A stretch of 64,000 bases of DNA from JACKAQ01 sp020634975 [NCBI: Calditrichia bacterium]. GTDB taxonomy: Bacteria; Calditrichota; Calditrichia; RBG-13-44-9. The stretch covers positions 739,635 to 803,634 of the forward strand of contig JACKAQ010000002.1 in NCBI GenBank assembly GCA_020634975.1, given 5' to 3'. Shown here piece by piece: positions 1 to 8,886 of the stretch (position 1 is its first letter; each line of letters starts with the position of its first letter). The notes under the pieces were generated by a model that saw only the letters and a list, made by a program, of their open reading frames with translations, had not been told where the DNA came from and ran no database searches. Both the position numbers and the translations under genes were made by a program.

Positions 1-244
1 AATGTCCGGAGCCTTTGGGCCATTCGCCCGATGGTTGATCCGGCCATTTGCCAACTTCGCCCTGGTTAAAATATAATGTACGTATTTGGTTACCATCCAT
101 AACGCCCCGCCGCCGCAGGGTATTATCCCCGTAGGGTTCTGCGCGGTAAGCCTCAATCACAACCGGGCTTTCCTGAGCGATAGTTATGGCGCTGAAAACC
201 AGCAGCAGCAGGCTAATCCAGCGTATGTGTTTGGAAAAACGCAT
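1..244 (-). CDS. Secreted protein, N-terminal part only (runs off left edge)
   Basis: Only the first 81 codons are inside the window. The ATG at 244 has GGAGG five bases upstream. A hydrophobic segment (WISLLLLVFSAITIAQ) is a clear signal peptide with likely cleavage after Ala. The mature start continues with RRRGVMDGNQIRTLYF and a Trp/Pro/Gly-rich stretch. In my recollection similar openings occur in large secreted proteins encoded next to TonB receptors in Calditrichota/KSB1 genomes, but I cannot name a family. It lies 73 bases after the TonB receptor stop in the same direction, so it is probably cotranscribed and may be a surface partner of that receptor. Function is unknown. Confidence 0.7.
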   Translation of the reverse strand, partial: MRFSKHIRWISLLLLVFSAITIAQESPVVIEAYRAEPYGDNTLRRRGVMDGNQIRTLYFNQGEVGKWPDQPSGEWPKGSGH

Positions 245-317
245 TGTTTCCTCCAGTTTAATGCCGATAAATTCGGGTTCGATATCGACAAACGTTTTCA
301 TCTTTTCTGTTCTCGGT

Positions 318-2966
318 TTAGAAACCAACTGAAACCCCCAACCGCACACGGCGCGGCGGTGAGTAGAATGTCGGGTTCAGGATGTAGTCTTCCAGGGTGT
401 GCAACCCGATAATTTCGCCGGAGCTGGTGATCGCATCCAGATCGATATCCGCCTGCCCGGATGAACCGTAAACGTTCCATTCGTTCAAACGATCGAACAG
501 GTTTTCAACCCACAAATATGTCTGGAAACTGGTACCGCCAAATTTGATCGTTTTATCCATTCGCACATCAAACAAAATCGAGCTCGGTTTTATCCGGTTG
601 TTGCGAATATTGATGTTTGCCAACACAAAACGACCGGATGCCGTGTATGGCGTTCCGGAACCGATTCTGCCGGTCATACCAATATTCCAGTCGCCCGGTG
701 TACCTGTGTTGAGTGAGAAATTGAAGGTAGAGCGCTGATCCCAATCGAGCGGAATCAACTGCTTTTCCGATTCGCGCGGCGGCTGCGACTGGTTGTCGAA
801 AAATACCGAACGTGGGTCGGATGCGTTACCTTCAGCGATCTGATATGTATAGTCCAAACGTGCGCCCCAGTGATCGGCAAAGCGTTTTTCGAATGCCAGA
901 ATTACGCCGCGAACGTTGCCGTAATCGCGATTGATAAAGCGACCATATTGCGCTTCTTCATACGTCCGGATAATTTCCGTACCGGTCAAATTTCGGATAT
1001 CGCGATAGTACGCCGTAAATTCAACCGCCAACTGGGTGGTTAACCCCTGATTCAAACCGATTTCGTAAGTAGCTGTTCTTTGTGCTTTTAGCTCAGGATT
1101 TCCGCGAATGGTATTGAGCGAACCCGATTCTTGCGGAACCGGAAATTTGGTGATATCCGATGAGTCCGATATTCCACTGTATAATTGTTCAAAGTTGGGA
1201 ATCTGGAAAAACAAACCATACGAAACGTGAATAACACCGGTTGAGGAAATGGGGAACGCGACGCCCAAACGCGGACTAACCTGCGATTGAGTTACGGCGT
1301 CCCGTTGATCTGTGTTGAACAACGGCAACAGGTTGGGATTTCGTTTATCTACCGGAACTTTTGTGTTCGGGTTAAAATAGTCGTACCGGATACCTGCGTT
1401 TACAATGAAGTTGTCATATTCCATTTTGTCCTGCAGATATGCAGAAAACTCGATCGGCTTTTTCACAAACTCTTCGCGGCCAAATGAATATCTTTGCGGA
1501 TAAAAAATTTCGAAATCCGTACCGGTTTCCTGATCGCTGATGCTGTTTCCGTAGTTATCCAATTCATGCTGACTAAAGGACATCCCGGCACCGATTTTGT
1601 GTATTTTCGAAATCTGGCTATTGATGTCAAATTTTACGATCCGTGAAGTGGTACTACGCAAGTATCGATCGTTTTCGTAACCGCCGGAACGGAAGGTATA
1701 GTTCGATTGCGCTTGTCCGTTAAAGGTGTCCAAATATCGTGGGTCATACGGATCTTCAAATACATAACCGAAATATTTGCTGTAATTCTGGGCAAATTTT
1801 AAGGTGTAAAAAGTTCTGTTGGATAATCCGTGGTTGATCTGCAAACTGTGGTTCAGGCTTTCGCGATAATGCGTTTTGGTTGCGTCCGGCGTCAACCGGA
1901 AACCGTGATTGTAATAACGATTTTCGTTATCATTCCAGATCAAGCCATAATTCAATTTGATAGACGGCGTGAGATAATAGGTTAACCTGCCGTTCAACGA
2001 TTGGTATTTTGAATTGTCCATCGGGACAAAACTGCTGTCGCCGCTCGGGAAAAACGGAAAATCATCCGAAGGCAAATACAACCGGGCACCGTTCAAATGT
2101 CCATCATCCGACACATTACGGTAGGTTGCGAAAAATTTTAATTTGTTGAATCCGGGTATCGGACCGCCAGCAGAAAATTGCAGGCTTTGCGAGCCGCTGC
2201 CGTCCAGTTTGTCCAGCCCCGGGAAAATATCATCGTGGTTGGTGAGATAGTTGCTGGCATACGCAGACACGTCAAATTCGTAATCATTGCGCCCTTCGCG
2301 GGAAACGATATTCACAACACCGGAAAGTGCCTGTCCGTATTCCGCATTGAATGTCCCGCTGATCACCTCCAACTGCTGAATAGCGGAATTTTCAACCACC
2401 AAACCTAATCCGTTGTTATAAGGATCGTTCACCGGAATGCCGTCGATCATGTAAGCGACTTCGCCCAAACGTCCGCCACGAAAGTGACCGGCAACGACAC
2501 CAGCTTGTAATTCAACGACTTCGTTAAAATTGTCTACCGGAAGCGCTTCGATTTCTTCTGATCCGATATTTTTTGCGCTGGCAGTCAGGTCTTTTTGAAT
2601 CAAATCCCTTTCTGCGGTTACCACAACTTCGGCGCCTTCAATAGCTTCGGTGCTGATCTCGATGTTCAACCGGGTTGTCAAATCCACGTTTACGCGAACT
2701 TCGTTGATCGTCATTTCCTGAAAACCGATCATTTGGGCAATAAGCGTGTATGTTCCCGGCGGAATGTTGAGGATGTAGTAATAGCCATCCACGTCTGTGG
2801 ATGCGCCATACGGGTATCCATCGAGATAAACGTTCGCACCAATGATAGGTTCACCGGTTGCTTTATCGGATACCAATCCGGCTATTTTGCCGGTCGTTCC
2901 CGGATAAAGCGGTAAAATTAATAAGCATAAACACAGTAAAATCAGTGGTGTAACAATTCGTTTCAT
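318..2966 (-). CDS. TonB-dependent outer-membrane receptor with carboxypeptidase-regulatory N-domain
   Basis: 882 residues. A signal peptide (MKRIVTPLILLCLCLLILPL) is followed by a carboxypeptidase-D regulatory-like beta-sandwich at about 25-110 (GKIAGLVSDKATGEPIIGAN, DGYYYILNIPPGTYTL). A plug domain follows at about 120-240 (EEIEALPVDNFNEVVELQAG, YMIDGIPVNDPY, SGVVNIVSREG), then a long beta-barrel ending in aromatic VRLGVSVGF, as expected for an outer-membrane C-terminal strand. This resembles SusC-type receptors, but no SusD-like lipoprotein is encoded nearby. It is the last complete gene of the beta-glucan locus, so oligosaccharide uptake powered by TonB/ExbBD is the likely job; the substrate is inferred from neighbours only. 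Confidence 0.9.
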   Translation of the reverse strand: MKRIVTPLILLCLCLLILPLYPGTTGKIAGLVSDKATGEPIIGANVYLDGYPYGASTDVDGYYYILNIPPGTYTLIAQMIGFQEMTINEVRVNVDLTTRLNIEISTEAIEGAEVVVTAERDLIQKDLTASAKNIGSEEIEALPVDNFNEVVELQAGVVAGHFRGGRLGEVAYMIDGIPVNDPYNNGLGLVVENSAIQQLEVISGTFNAEYGQALSGVVNIVSREGRNDYEFDVSAYASNYLTNHDDIFPGLDKLDGSGSQSLQFSAGGPIPGFNKLKFFATYRNVSDDGHLNGARLYLPSDDFPFFPSGDSSFVPMDNSKYQSLNGRLTYYLTPSIKLNYGLIWNDNENRYYNHGFRLTPDATKTHYRESLNHSLQINHGLSNRTFYTLKFAQNYSKYFGYVFEDPYDPRYLDTFNGQAQSNYTFRSGGYENDRYLRSTTSRIVKFDINSQISKIHKIGAGMSFSQHELDNYGNSISDQETGTDFEIFYPQRYSFGREEFVKKPIEFSAYLQDKMEYDNFIVNAGIRYDYFNPNTKVPVDKRNPNLLPLFNTDQRDAVTQSQVSPRLGVAFPISSTGVIHVSYGLFFQIPNFEQLYSGISDSSDITKFPVPQESGSLNTIRGNPELKAQRTATYEIGLNQGLTTQLAVEFTAYYRDIRNLTGTEIIRTYEEAQYGRFINRDYGNVRGVILAFEKRFADHWGARLDYTYQIAEGNASDPRSVFFDNQSQPPRESEKQLIPLDWDQRSTFNFSLNTGTPGDWNIGMTGRIGSGTPYTASGRFVLANINIRNNRIKPSSILFDVRMDKTIKFGGTSFQTYLWVENLFDRLNEWNVYGSSGQADIDLDAITSSGEIIGLHTLEDYILNPTFYSPPRRVRLGVSVGF

Positions 2967-3000
2967 TGCACACTCTTTGTCTTTTTATGGTTAGAAAATA

Positions 3001-3032
3001 TTACCGGGGAAGGCGTGCACCTTCCCCGGTAA
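3001..3032. terminator. Perfect 13-bp stem-loop between two operon genes
   Basis: Arms TTACCGGGGAAGG (3001-3013) and CCTTCCCCGGTAA (3020-3032) are exactly complementary around a six-base loop. The hairpin begins nine bases past the minus-strand stop at 3041 and 35 bases before the TonB receptor start. On the minus strand no strong U-run follows it, so it may be an attenuator or an mRNA-stabilising processing hairpin that sets different expression of the two genes rather than a full terminator. Confidence 0.6.
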
Positions 3033-3040
3033 AAAAGGCA

Positions 3041-5557
3041 TTACTTCAAGAGCATCATTTTACGAACTTCCATAAAATTGCCCGACTGCAGGCGATAGAA
3101 ATATACGCCGGTAGCCAAATTGCTGGCATCGAACGTTACGTTGTAGGTGCCGGCAGTTTGTTTCTGGTTGATCAGCGTTGCCACTTTTTGACCGAGTGTG
3201 TTGTAGATTTCCAACACAACATCGTTGTTTTGCGGCAAGCTGTAGCTAATGGTTGTGCTCGGGTTGAACGGGTTCGGATAGTTTTGGGAAAGCTCGAACG
3301 CTGCCGGAATGGCATCGTCGATTTTCTCAATACCAACTGGTATAATCCAGGTATCACCTACCCATGTATACATCCAGTTACCCGGGGAAGACCAGGAGTT
3401 GTCGTCATTGTAAGGTGACCAGGTCATGATACCTTCACGAACGCCACCAGCATCAGCATCATTCAACGAAAGGTCGAACGGAATGCGATAGCCTTCAACC
3501 GCTTCAAATTTGGTATCGCCGCCGGCGGTTGCCAATTCCTGCAATGACAAACGACCTTCAATAACATATCCAATCGGGAATTTGGTGCCCCAATAGTAAT
3601 CGGCTGAGGAGGCTCTCATCAATACGGCATCTCCGCCACTGGCGTAAATTACTTTGCCGGGCAGGAAACGCAGTTGATAATCCGGTTCATCCCCACGTGC
3701 ATATCCGGTATGTGCAGCGCCGGTTTGGTTATATAAACCGATAAACAGGTCCGGAGAGTCTTTTTCATAGCTGTTTGTTGCGGTTGTATCTACTACGTCA
3801 TCTGTAGCGTCGAATGCGAAATACATAAAATCAGCATCAAATGCAAGATAGACTTTATAGGAAAGGTCACCATCGCCATCAATTGTGGTGTTGGTAACAA
3901 TATGGCTTCCCAATGACGGCCGAACATCAAAAGCCTGGATACCGGCCCAATCGCCGAGGTTTCCATCTGCAACAAAGTTAGCCGGAGCACCCAAAGCTGC
4001 AGTAGCAATACCTTTGGCTGTATTGGTGATTGGGGAAGATGTTGAAGTTGGCACAGATTCATTACCGGCAGCGTCGACTGCTGTTACGGCATAGTAATAA
4101 GTGGTTGTTGAATCACCAAGAGGAGAATAGAGCAAATGTGACCACGAACCAGTGTTTTCTGCACGTCCAATGCCTTGCTCAACAACAGAGGCATTCGGTA
4201 AATCATCTTTTGATGTAATTGGATCAATGCTGTAATACAAGTTGTATGTTTCTCCGGTTTCGCCAGGTGTGTCCAACCATGTAATAAGGTTAGAATAAGT
4301 GTCGGTAACAATTGTTACCGCACCTGGACCCAACGGATCGGTAATATCATTAACAGGGTTGCCGGTCCACCAGTTATCGATATAAACTACTTTGCCGGCA
4401 ACGCCGGTGCCTTCAGCCAAAATCTGGATAACAGTTACAGCTGTCGTATCAAAATCGGTTGTGCCTTCCTGATAAACAAATTCATTCAAAGGCAATTTGT
4501 AATCATGCCATTGATTGTCATCGATCGGTGTGAAATTGATACCCACTTTGCCGTTTGCACCGGATTCAAGCTGGATTCTCAATTGACCAACACCGGATTC
4601 GGCTTTCATGCTAATTTTCATGGAGTCGCCAGACAACCATCCGCCTAACATATTGCGGGGATTGTTAACATTAAAACCAGCACCGGTATAACCGTTGCCA
4701 AATTGATTACCTTGGATCCATTTCAGTGCATTGGTCGGATTATTTAGCGGATCTGGAACACCAGAGCCTTCTTCCATCGTGAACGAAGACTCTCCCCAGG
4801 TAAAGATGTCAAAATCTGCCGGCAGAATTGCACCGTTAAATACAAATACCGGAACAGAACGAACACCGGAGAAACCGAGTGCGTCAAAAATAATGGAGCC
4901 ACTTTGAATAGAATTTAGATCTCCAGCAGCATCTACGGACATTTCAAAGTGAATACCTTTGATTTTGTCCAGATCCAGTTGATCGTTACCAACCGTGCCG
5001 GACCAACCGGTGCGATAGAAACCATTCATACCGTCAAATGCTGCTGGACCAACATCTTCCAACGGCAGAACAATTTCGTTCCAACCCGGTGCGTCATCCA
5101 GAATATATTCGAACGAATACCAGAATTCCGCATTGTTGCTGTCGTAAGTATTTAATGGAGCATCACTTACGTCTGTTAATGAAATACGCAGATGCACGTG
5201 TCCTGGATCGGATGACGGAATATCGTTATAATATTTCATCACCAGATTTTCATACAACGAAAAATCCCAAACACCGAAAGAATCCGGGTGGAAAATCTGG
5301 AATTTTGAGAAACCGCCCCAGGACTGCGCACGCTGGGTGATCCAGTCAACGCGCATTGCTGCGGCGCCTTCTGCAACCAGCGTTGTTTCCTGCGACAAAT
5401 TGATCTGGCTCGTATCGGAGCCATCAACAACGACGATCTGAAGATCGTAACGGGTTGAATCTACGGGTGTGTCCAAATTATCGAACATAAAGGTTTGTGC
5501 CTGGCTGATGCCACTCCAAACCAGTAATCCGACGATCATTAGCAAGCATCGCTTCAT
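3041..5557 (-). CDS. Secreted multidomain carbohydrate-binding protein with Por-type sorting tail
   Basis: 838 residues. AGGAGGT lies just upstream of the start and a signal peptide ends near AQTF. Two jelly-roll, CBM11/galactose-binding-like domains occupy roughly 25-225 and 240-400 (WGGFSKFQIF; WHDYKLPLNEF; VVYIDNWW). A fibronectin type III domain follows at about 410-515 (TWLDTPGETGETYNLYY, YYYAVTAVDAAGNES). A CBM9/DOMON-like domain at about 520-740 has FVADGNLGDWAG and YLAFDADFMYFAFDATDD. The last 85 residues are a Por (type IX secretion) sorting domain (LSQNYPNPFNPSTTISYSLP, ending in RKMMLLK). No catalytic domain is visible. It probably binds glycan at the cell surface, as SusE/SusF-like proteins do in Bacteroidetes, for the adjacent TonB receptor. 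Confidence 0.8.
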   Translation of the reverse strand: MKRCLLMIVGLLVWSGISQAQTFMFDNLDTPVDSTRYDLQIVVVDGSDTSQINLSQETTLVAEGAAAMRVDWITQRAQSWGGFSKFQIFHPDSFGVWDFSLYENLVMKYYNDIPSSDPGHVHLRISLTDVSDAPLNTYDSNNAEFWYSFEYILDDAPGWNEIVLPLEDVGPAAFDGMNGFYRTGWSGTVGNDQLDLDKIKGIHFEMSVDAAGDLNSIQSGSIIFDALGFSGVRSVPVFVFNGAILPADFDIFTWGESSFTMEEGSGVPDPLNNPTNALKWIQGNQFGNGYTGAGFNVNNPRNMLGGWLSGDSMKISMKAESGVGQLRIQLESGANGKVGINFTPIDDNQWHDYKLPLNEFVYQEGTTDFDTTAVTVIQILAEGTGVAGKVVYIDNWWTGNPVNDITDPLGPGAVTIVTDTYSNLITWLDTPGETGETYNLYYSIDPITSKDDLPNASVVEQGIGRAENTGSWSHLLYSPLGDSTTTYYYAVTAVDAAGNESVPTSTSSPITNTAKGIATAALGAPANFVADGNLGDWAGIQAFDVRPSLGSHIVTNTTIDGDGDLSYKVYLAFDADFMYFAFDATDDVVDTTATNSYEKDSPDLFIGLYNQTGAAHTGYARGDEPDYQLRFLPGKVIYASGGDAVLMRASSADYYWGTKFPIGYVIEGRLSLQELATAGGDTKFEAVEGYRIPFDLSLNDADAGGVREGIMTWSPYNDDNSWSSPGNWMYTWVGDTWIIPVGIEKIDDAIPAAFELSQNYPNPFNPSTTISYSLPQNNDVVLEIYNTLGQKVATLINQKQTAGTYNVTFDASNLATGVYFYRLQSGNFMEVRKMMLLK

Positions 5558-5587
5558 GCTTGACCTCCTTTTAGGGTTAATGGAACT

Positions 5588-7084
5588 TTACTGAAATTTT
5601 TCCCGATAGCTAAAAGCTACGGGTCTGTGATCTATCAGCTTCTCAGGATGAGTGATATTTGAAATAAATTCCGTTGAATCCAACTCGACAGTGTAAACAG
5701 ATCGCAAACTGTCCGCGAGCTGCATTTTTAGCAGTGAAAACTTTTTATCGAGCAAAAGATTGCGGATTTGTTCATCGGTCAAGTTGTTGTTAAACCGACG
5801 ATTAAGCTCTTCAAAATTTTCGTGGTTTTTCATTGCTTCAACTTCTGCATCGCTGCATTGCAGATCATCGCGGTAAGATTTTAGCCAGGTTCGCGCCAAA
5901 ATCGCATCAATCTGCCATTGCGATTCGTAAAGCACACGCTGGTTTTTGTCCAGATTTTGGGCATATGCACGATCAACCAGATATGCGTTGCGCACCACAA
6001 CTGCTATGGCTTTTTTTAGCTGAGGCTTAAAATTAACCTGCGGACGCAACCCGGTGGGCATGTTGAATAGCGTTTCCAGAAATGTGTAAACCGTCATTGT
6101 CTGATCGCCAAAAGTCACCAAAGGTTTATCCCAATCTGCCTCAACATTGCTACGGGCAACTTTCAATTCGCTATCGTTAAGGTAAACCGGGAAGGGATCT
6201 TGTGTTTCTTTGTTTTCCACAATGGCTTCGAATTGCGCCGCCAGCGGAAAAAACGCATCCGGATTGATCTTGATATCTTCATCTTTCAGCAGTTCATAAA
6301 TGTACTGATCCGAAATTTCCCGGGCTTTGCGATTAAAAATGATTTTGCGAAGCTTAGGTTTGATGGCGTTATAATCATTTTCCGCCATAAATTTATCCAC
6401 TTTGCCACCGATTACCTTAACAACCATCCATCGCCCATCCACTGCAATTGGTCCACCGGTTTCATTGTAACCGAGGTTAAACACAACATTTTCAACAACT
6501 TCAGCCATGTCGCCAAAACCAAATTCCGGTGTGACGCCTTTTTCATCCTCAACCGGATTGAGCAGCGAAATTTTTTCAAAGGGCTGGTTTTCTAATTGTA
6601 GTAGATAGAACTCCGCCCGTTTTTTGTCCTCGCTAAAAATGTATTGAAATTCGACTTTCTTTTTGAAATACATATACGCCTGCCGGAATTGTTCTTCCGA
6701 AATCTCGACCTGATCTTCTACATTTTGGCGATACAACTCTTTGATCATTTCTTTTTCGCGGATGAATTTGATGTAATTGGCAATCGCAGGTATTTCATGT
6801 AATCCTGCGACTTCCGCAGCTTGCGCATATAATTTTTGGTCAATTAGAAAGGATACCTGATTCATATAAGCTTCGCGTTCGGTCAGTCCGCGATCCCATT
6901 TCGGTTCGAGATGATAGCTGCGAACAACCATATCCCAGTCAATTTCACGGTTCCCGGCAGTGGCAATTACCGGCTCGCTATTTTGCGAAGGGTTGCATCC
7001 GGTGAGTGTCCAAACACTCGAAATCAGGATTGCCATAATTAATATATTGTACAGCTTATGTTGCATATTTTCTTTCAGATTCAT
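5588..7084 (-). CDS. Parvulin/SurA-like peptidyl-prolyl isomerase lipoprotein
   Basis: 498 residues from the ATG at 7084, which overlaps the upstream symporter stop as ATGA, indicating translational coupling; a second in-frame ATG at 7066 is possible. The N-terminus is a lipoprotein signal with lipobox LTGC. A SurA-N-like helical region (SFLIDQKLYAQAAEVAGL, EEQFRQAYMYF) precedes a PpiC-type rotamase-like segment (VEFQYIFSEDKKRAEFYLLQ, GFGDMAEVVENVVFNL, GGPIAVDGRWMVVKV). A second chaperone-like half follows. Known relatives act in the periplasm on folding or delivery of outer-membrane proteins. Lying between a symporter and secreted surface proteins, it may help fold this locus's TonB receptor or Por cargo. 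Rotamase activity is not certain from sequence. Confidence 0.8.
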   Translation of the reverse strand: MNLKENMQHKLYNILIMAILISSVWTLTGCNPSQNSEPVIATAGNREIDWDMVVRSYHLEPKWDRGLTEREAYMNQVSFLIDQKLYAQAAEVAGLHEIPAIANYIKFIREKEMIKELYRQNVEDQVEISEEQFRQAYMYFKKKVEFQYIFSEDKKRAEFYLLQLENQPFEKISLLNPVEDEKGVTPEFGFGDMAEVVENVVFNLGYNETGGPIAVDGRWMVVKVIGGKVDKFMAENDYNAIKPKLRKIIFNRKAREISDQYIYELLKDEDIKINPDAFFPLAAQFEAIVENKETQDPFPVYLNDSELKVARSNVEADWDKPLVTFGDQTMTVYTFLETLFNMPTGLRPQVNFKPQLKKAIAVVVRNAYLVDRAYAQNLDKNQRVLYESQWQIDAILARTWLKSYRDDLQCSDAEVEAMKNHENFEELNRRFNNNLTDEQIRNLLLDKKFSLLKMQLADSLRSVYTVELDSTEFISNITHPEKLIDHRPVAFSYREKFQ

Positions 7085-8706
7085 TGCAAAATCCCCCAAA
7101 TGCCGATCAAAACAATGATCAATGTGCCCGTAACTGCCAAATCGAAAAACGATCCGGTATCCAGTGTTCCGGCCTGTTTTGGAGATCTTTTGATGATGCC
7201 CAGAATATTTGCCGGGCGAACCATATAGCGGCTCATCACGCCGGTATATGCCGAATGCTGCAAGAAACTGACGCACCAGCCTGTCGCTATCGTTATAAAA
7301 AACAGGAAGATAGCGTAATAAAGGAAATTCATTATCAACAGTTGTTCGATCAACGGGTGGAATGCAAAAGTTACAGCCCAGTTATTGATTTCGGAAATCA
7401 GCCGGGCAAAACCGAGCAACTCCCCGGTGAGCAACGCATAAAGCGCGCCGCGAACGGTGAGATTTTTTCCGAAAATTGCCATAATCACAATTGCGGCAAT
7501 CGGCGGCGCCACGTAAGCCTGAAAACTTTGGAGATGAACATATACGCGGGAGTCGATCAGGCGCATCAGCGGCGCCCACAAAACCGCCAGAAAGACAATA
7601 AACATTGTCGCCAGCCGACCCACCAGCGCTAGTTTTTCGCTGTTGGCTTTTGGGTTGAAATGGCGATAAAAGTCCATCGTAAATAATGTAGAACTGCTGA
7701 TAAAAGCGGCAGATAACGAGGACATTAGCGCAGCTAAAACCCCTGCTAACGCCAACCCTTTAATCCCCACCGGTAGTAAGGAACCGGCAAATAAATTGGG
7801 CAAGGCGTTGTCGCCATTAATTCCCGGGAACAGCGCAACGGCAACCATTCCGGGTAAAATCAAAATGAACATCGGGAGTAATTTGAGGAATCCGGTGAGC
7901 AGCGTACCACTGCGGGCAGCGCAAACATCTTTAGCGGCGAGAACGTGTTGCAAAATATATTGATCCGCACACCAATACCAAATCGCCAAAATCGGGGCGC
8001 CAAACACCATTCCTGCCCACGGAAAATCCGGATCGTCCAACGGCAAAAATATCGAGAAATACGATTCCGGCAGATGACTGGGCAAACGGCTGATGCCGCC
8101 GATGGCATCCAGGCTGTAAAATGTCACCAGCAATGCGCCGACAATCAACAAAATACCCTGAAAAATTGCGGTGTGCACAACCGCCCGCATCCCGCCGATG
8201 ATCGTGTAAAGCCCTGTAATTGCAATCAAAACCATTCCGGAGCGATAAACATCCCACCCCAAAAATTCATGAAACAAAATTCCGGATGCATATAAACTGA
8301 GAAAAATTTTGGTGAACAAATAAATGACGATAGATAATCCACTGATGGTCATTTGAATTGCCGGGTTAAACCGATTCCCCAAAAACTCCGGCACGGTGAA
8401 CACTTTTGATTTGATGAAAATCGGTGCCAACACCCAGCCGACCAGCAGCAAAAACGGAATGGCAAACAATTCAAAATTTGCAGCGGCCAATCCCCGGTTT
8501 GCGCCGGAACCGGCTAACCCGACAAAGTGCTCGCTGGAGATATTCGTTGCGAAAATAGAAACACCAATAGCGAACCACCCCAAACTGCGGCTCGCCAAAA
8601 AGAATTCCGTTGAATCGGTTTTGCGATTTTTGCGGGAAGCAAGCAAACCAACCAACAGTGTGATCACTAAATAAAGGATAATTACGATTGTATCAGTTTG
8701 GGTCAT
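7081..8706 (-). CDS. Sodium:solute symporter (SSS family, SGLT-like)
   Basis: 541 residues with about 14 predicted membrane helices. Family features include RKTDSTEFFLASRSLGW near residue 30, ATNISSEHFVGLAGSG (the unwound TM1 sodium-site region), TGLYTIIGGMRAVVHTAIFQ and IWYWCADQYILQHVLAAKD, which closely resembles the sugar-transporting SGLT subgroup. It sits after the GH16, GH5 and esterase genes and overlaps the next gene by four bases. It is therefore likely the inner-membrane importer for glucose or a gluco-oligosaccharide released in the periplasm, driven by Na+. The exact sugar is inferred. Confidence 0.9.
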   Translation of the reverse strand: MTQTDTIVIILYLVITLLVGLLASRKNRKTDSTEFFLASRSLGWFAIGVSIFATNISSEHFVGLAGSGANRGLAAANFELFAIPFLLLVGWVLAPIFIKSKVFTVPEFLGNRFNPAIQMTISGLSIVIYLFTKIFLSLYASGILFHEFLGWDVYRSGMVLIAITGLYTIIGGMRAVVHTAIFQGILLIVGALLVTFYSLDAIGGISRLPSHLPESYFSIFLPLDDPDFPWAGMVFGAPILAIWYWCADQYILQHVLAAKDVCAARSGTLLTGFLKLLPMFILILPGMVAVALFPGINGDNALPNLFAGSLLPVGIKGLALAGVLAALMSSLSAAFISSSTLFTMDFYRHFNPKANSEKLALVGRLATMFIVFLAVLWAPLMRLIDSRVYVHLQSFQAYVAPPIAAIVIMAIFGKNLTVRGALYALLTGELLGFARLISEINNWAVTFAFHPLIEQLLIMNFLYYAIFLFFITIATGWCVSFLQHSAYTGVMSRYMVRPANILGIIKRSPKQAGTLDTGSFFDLAVTGTLIIVLIGIWGILQ

Positions 8707-8886
8707 CCGGTACTCTTTAATTAATTCAACAAATTAACTAACATAAATGATGCCAGAGATAACACAATCACCTAAAGCACGTATTTACAATTACATACTG
8801 TGATTATTACATGCGATTAATGTTAGCGGATTATAATTTTAATAAAGGGAATTATTAATTTAATAACGGAAATCAGCGAGATAATA

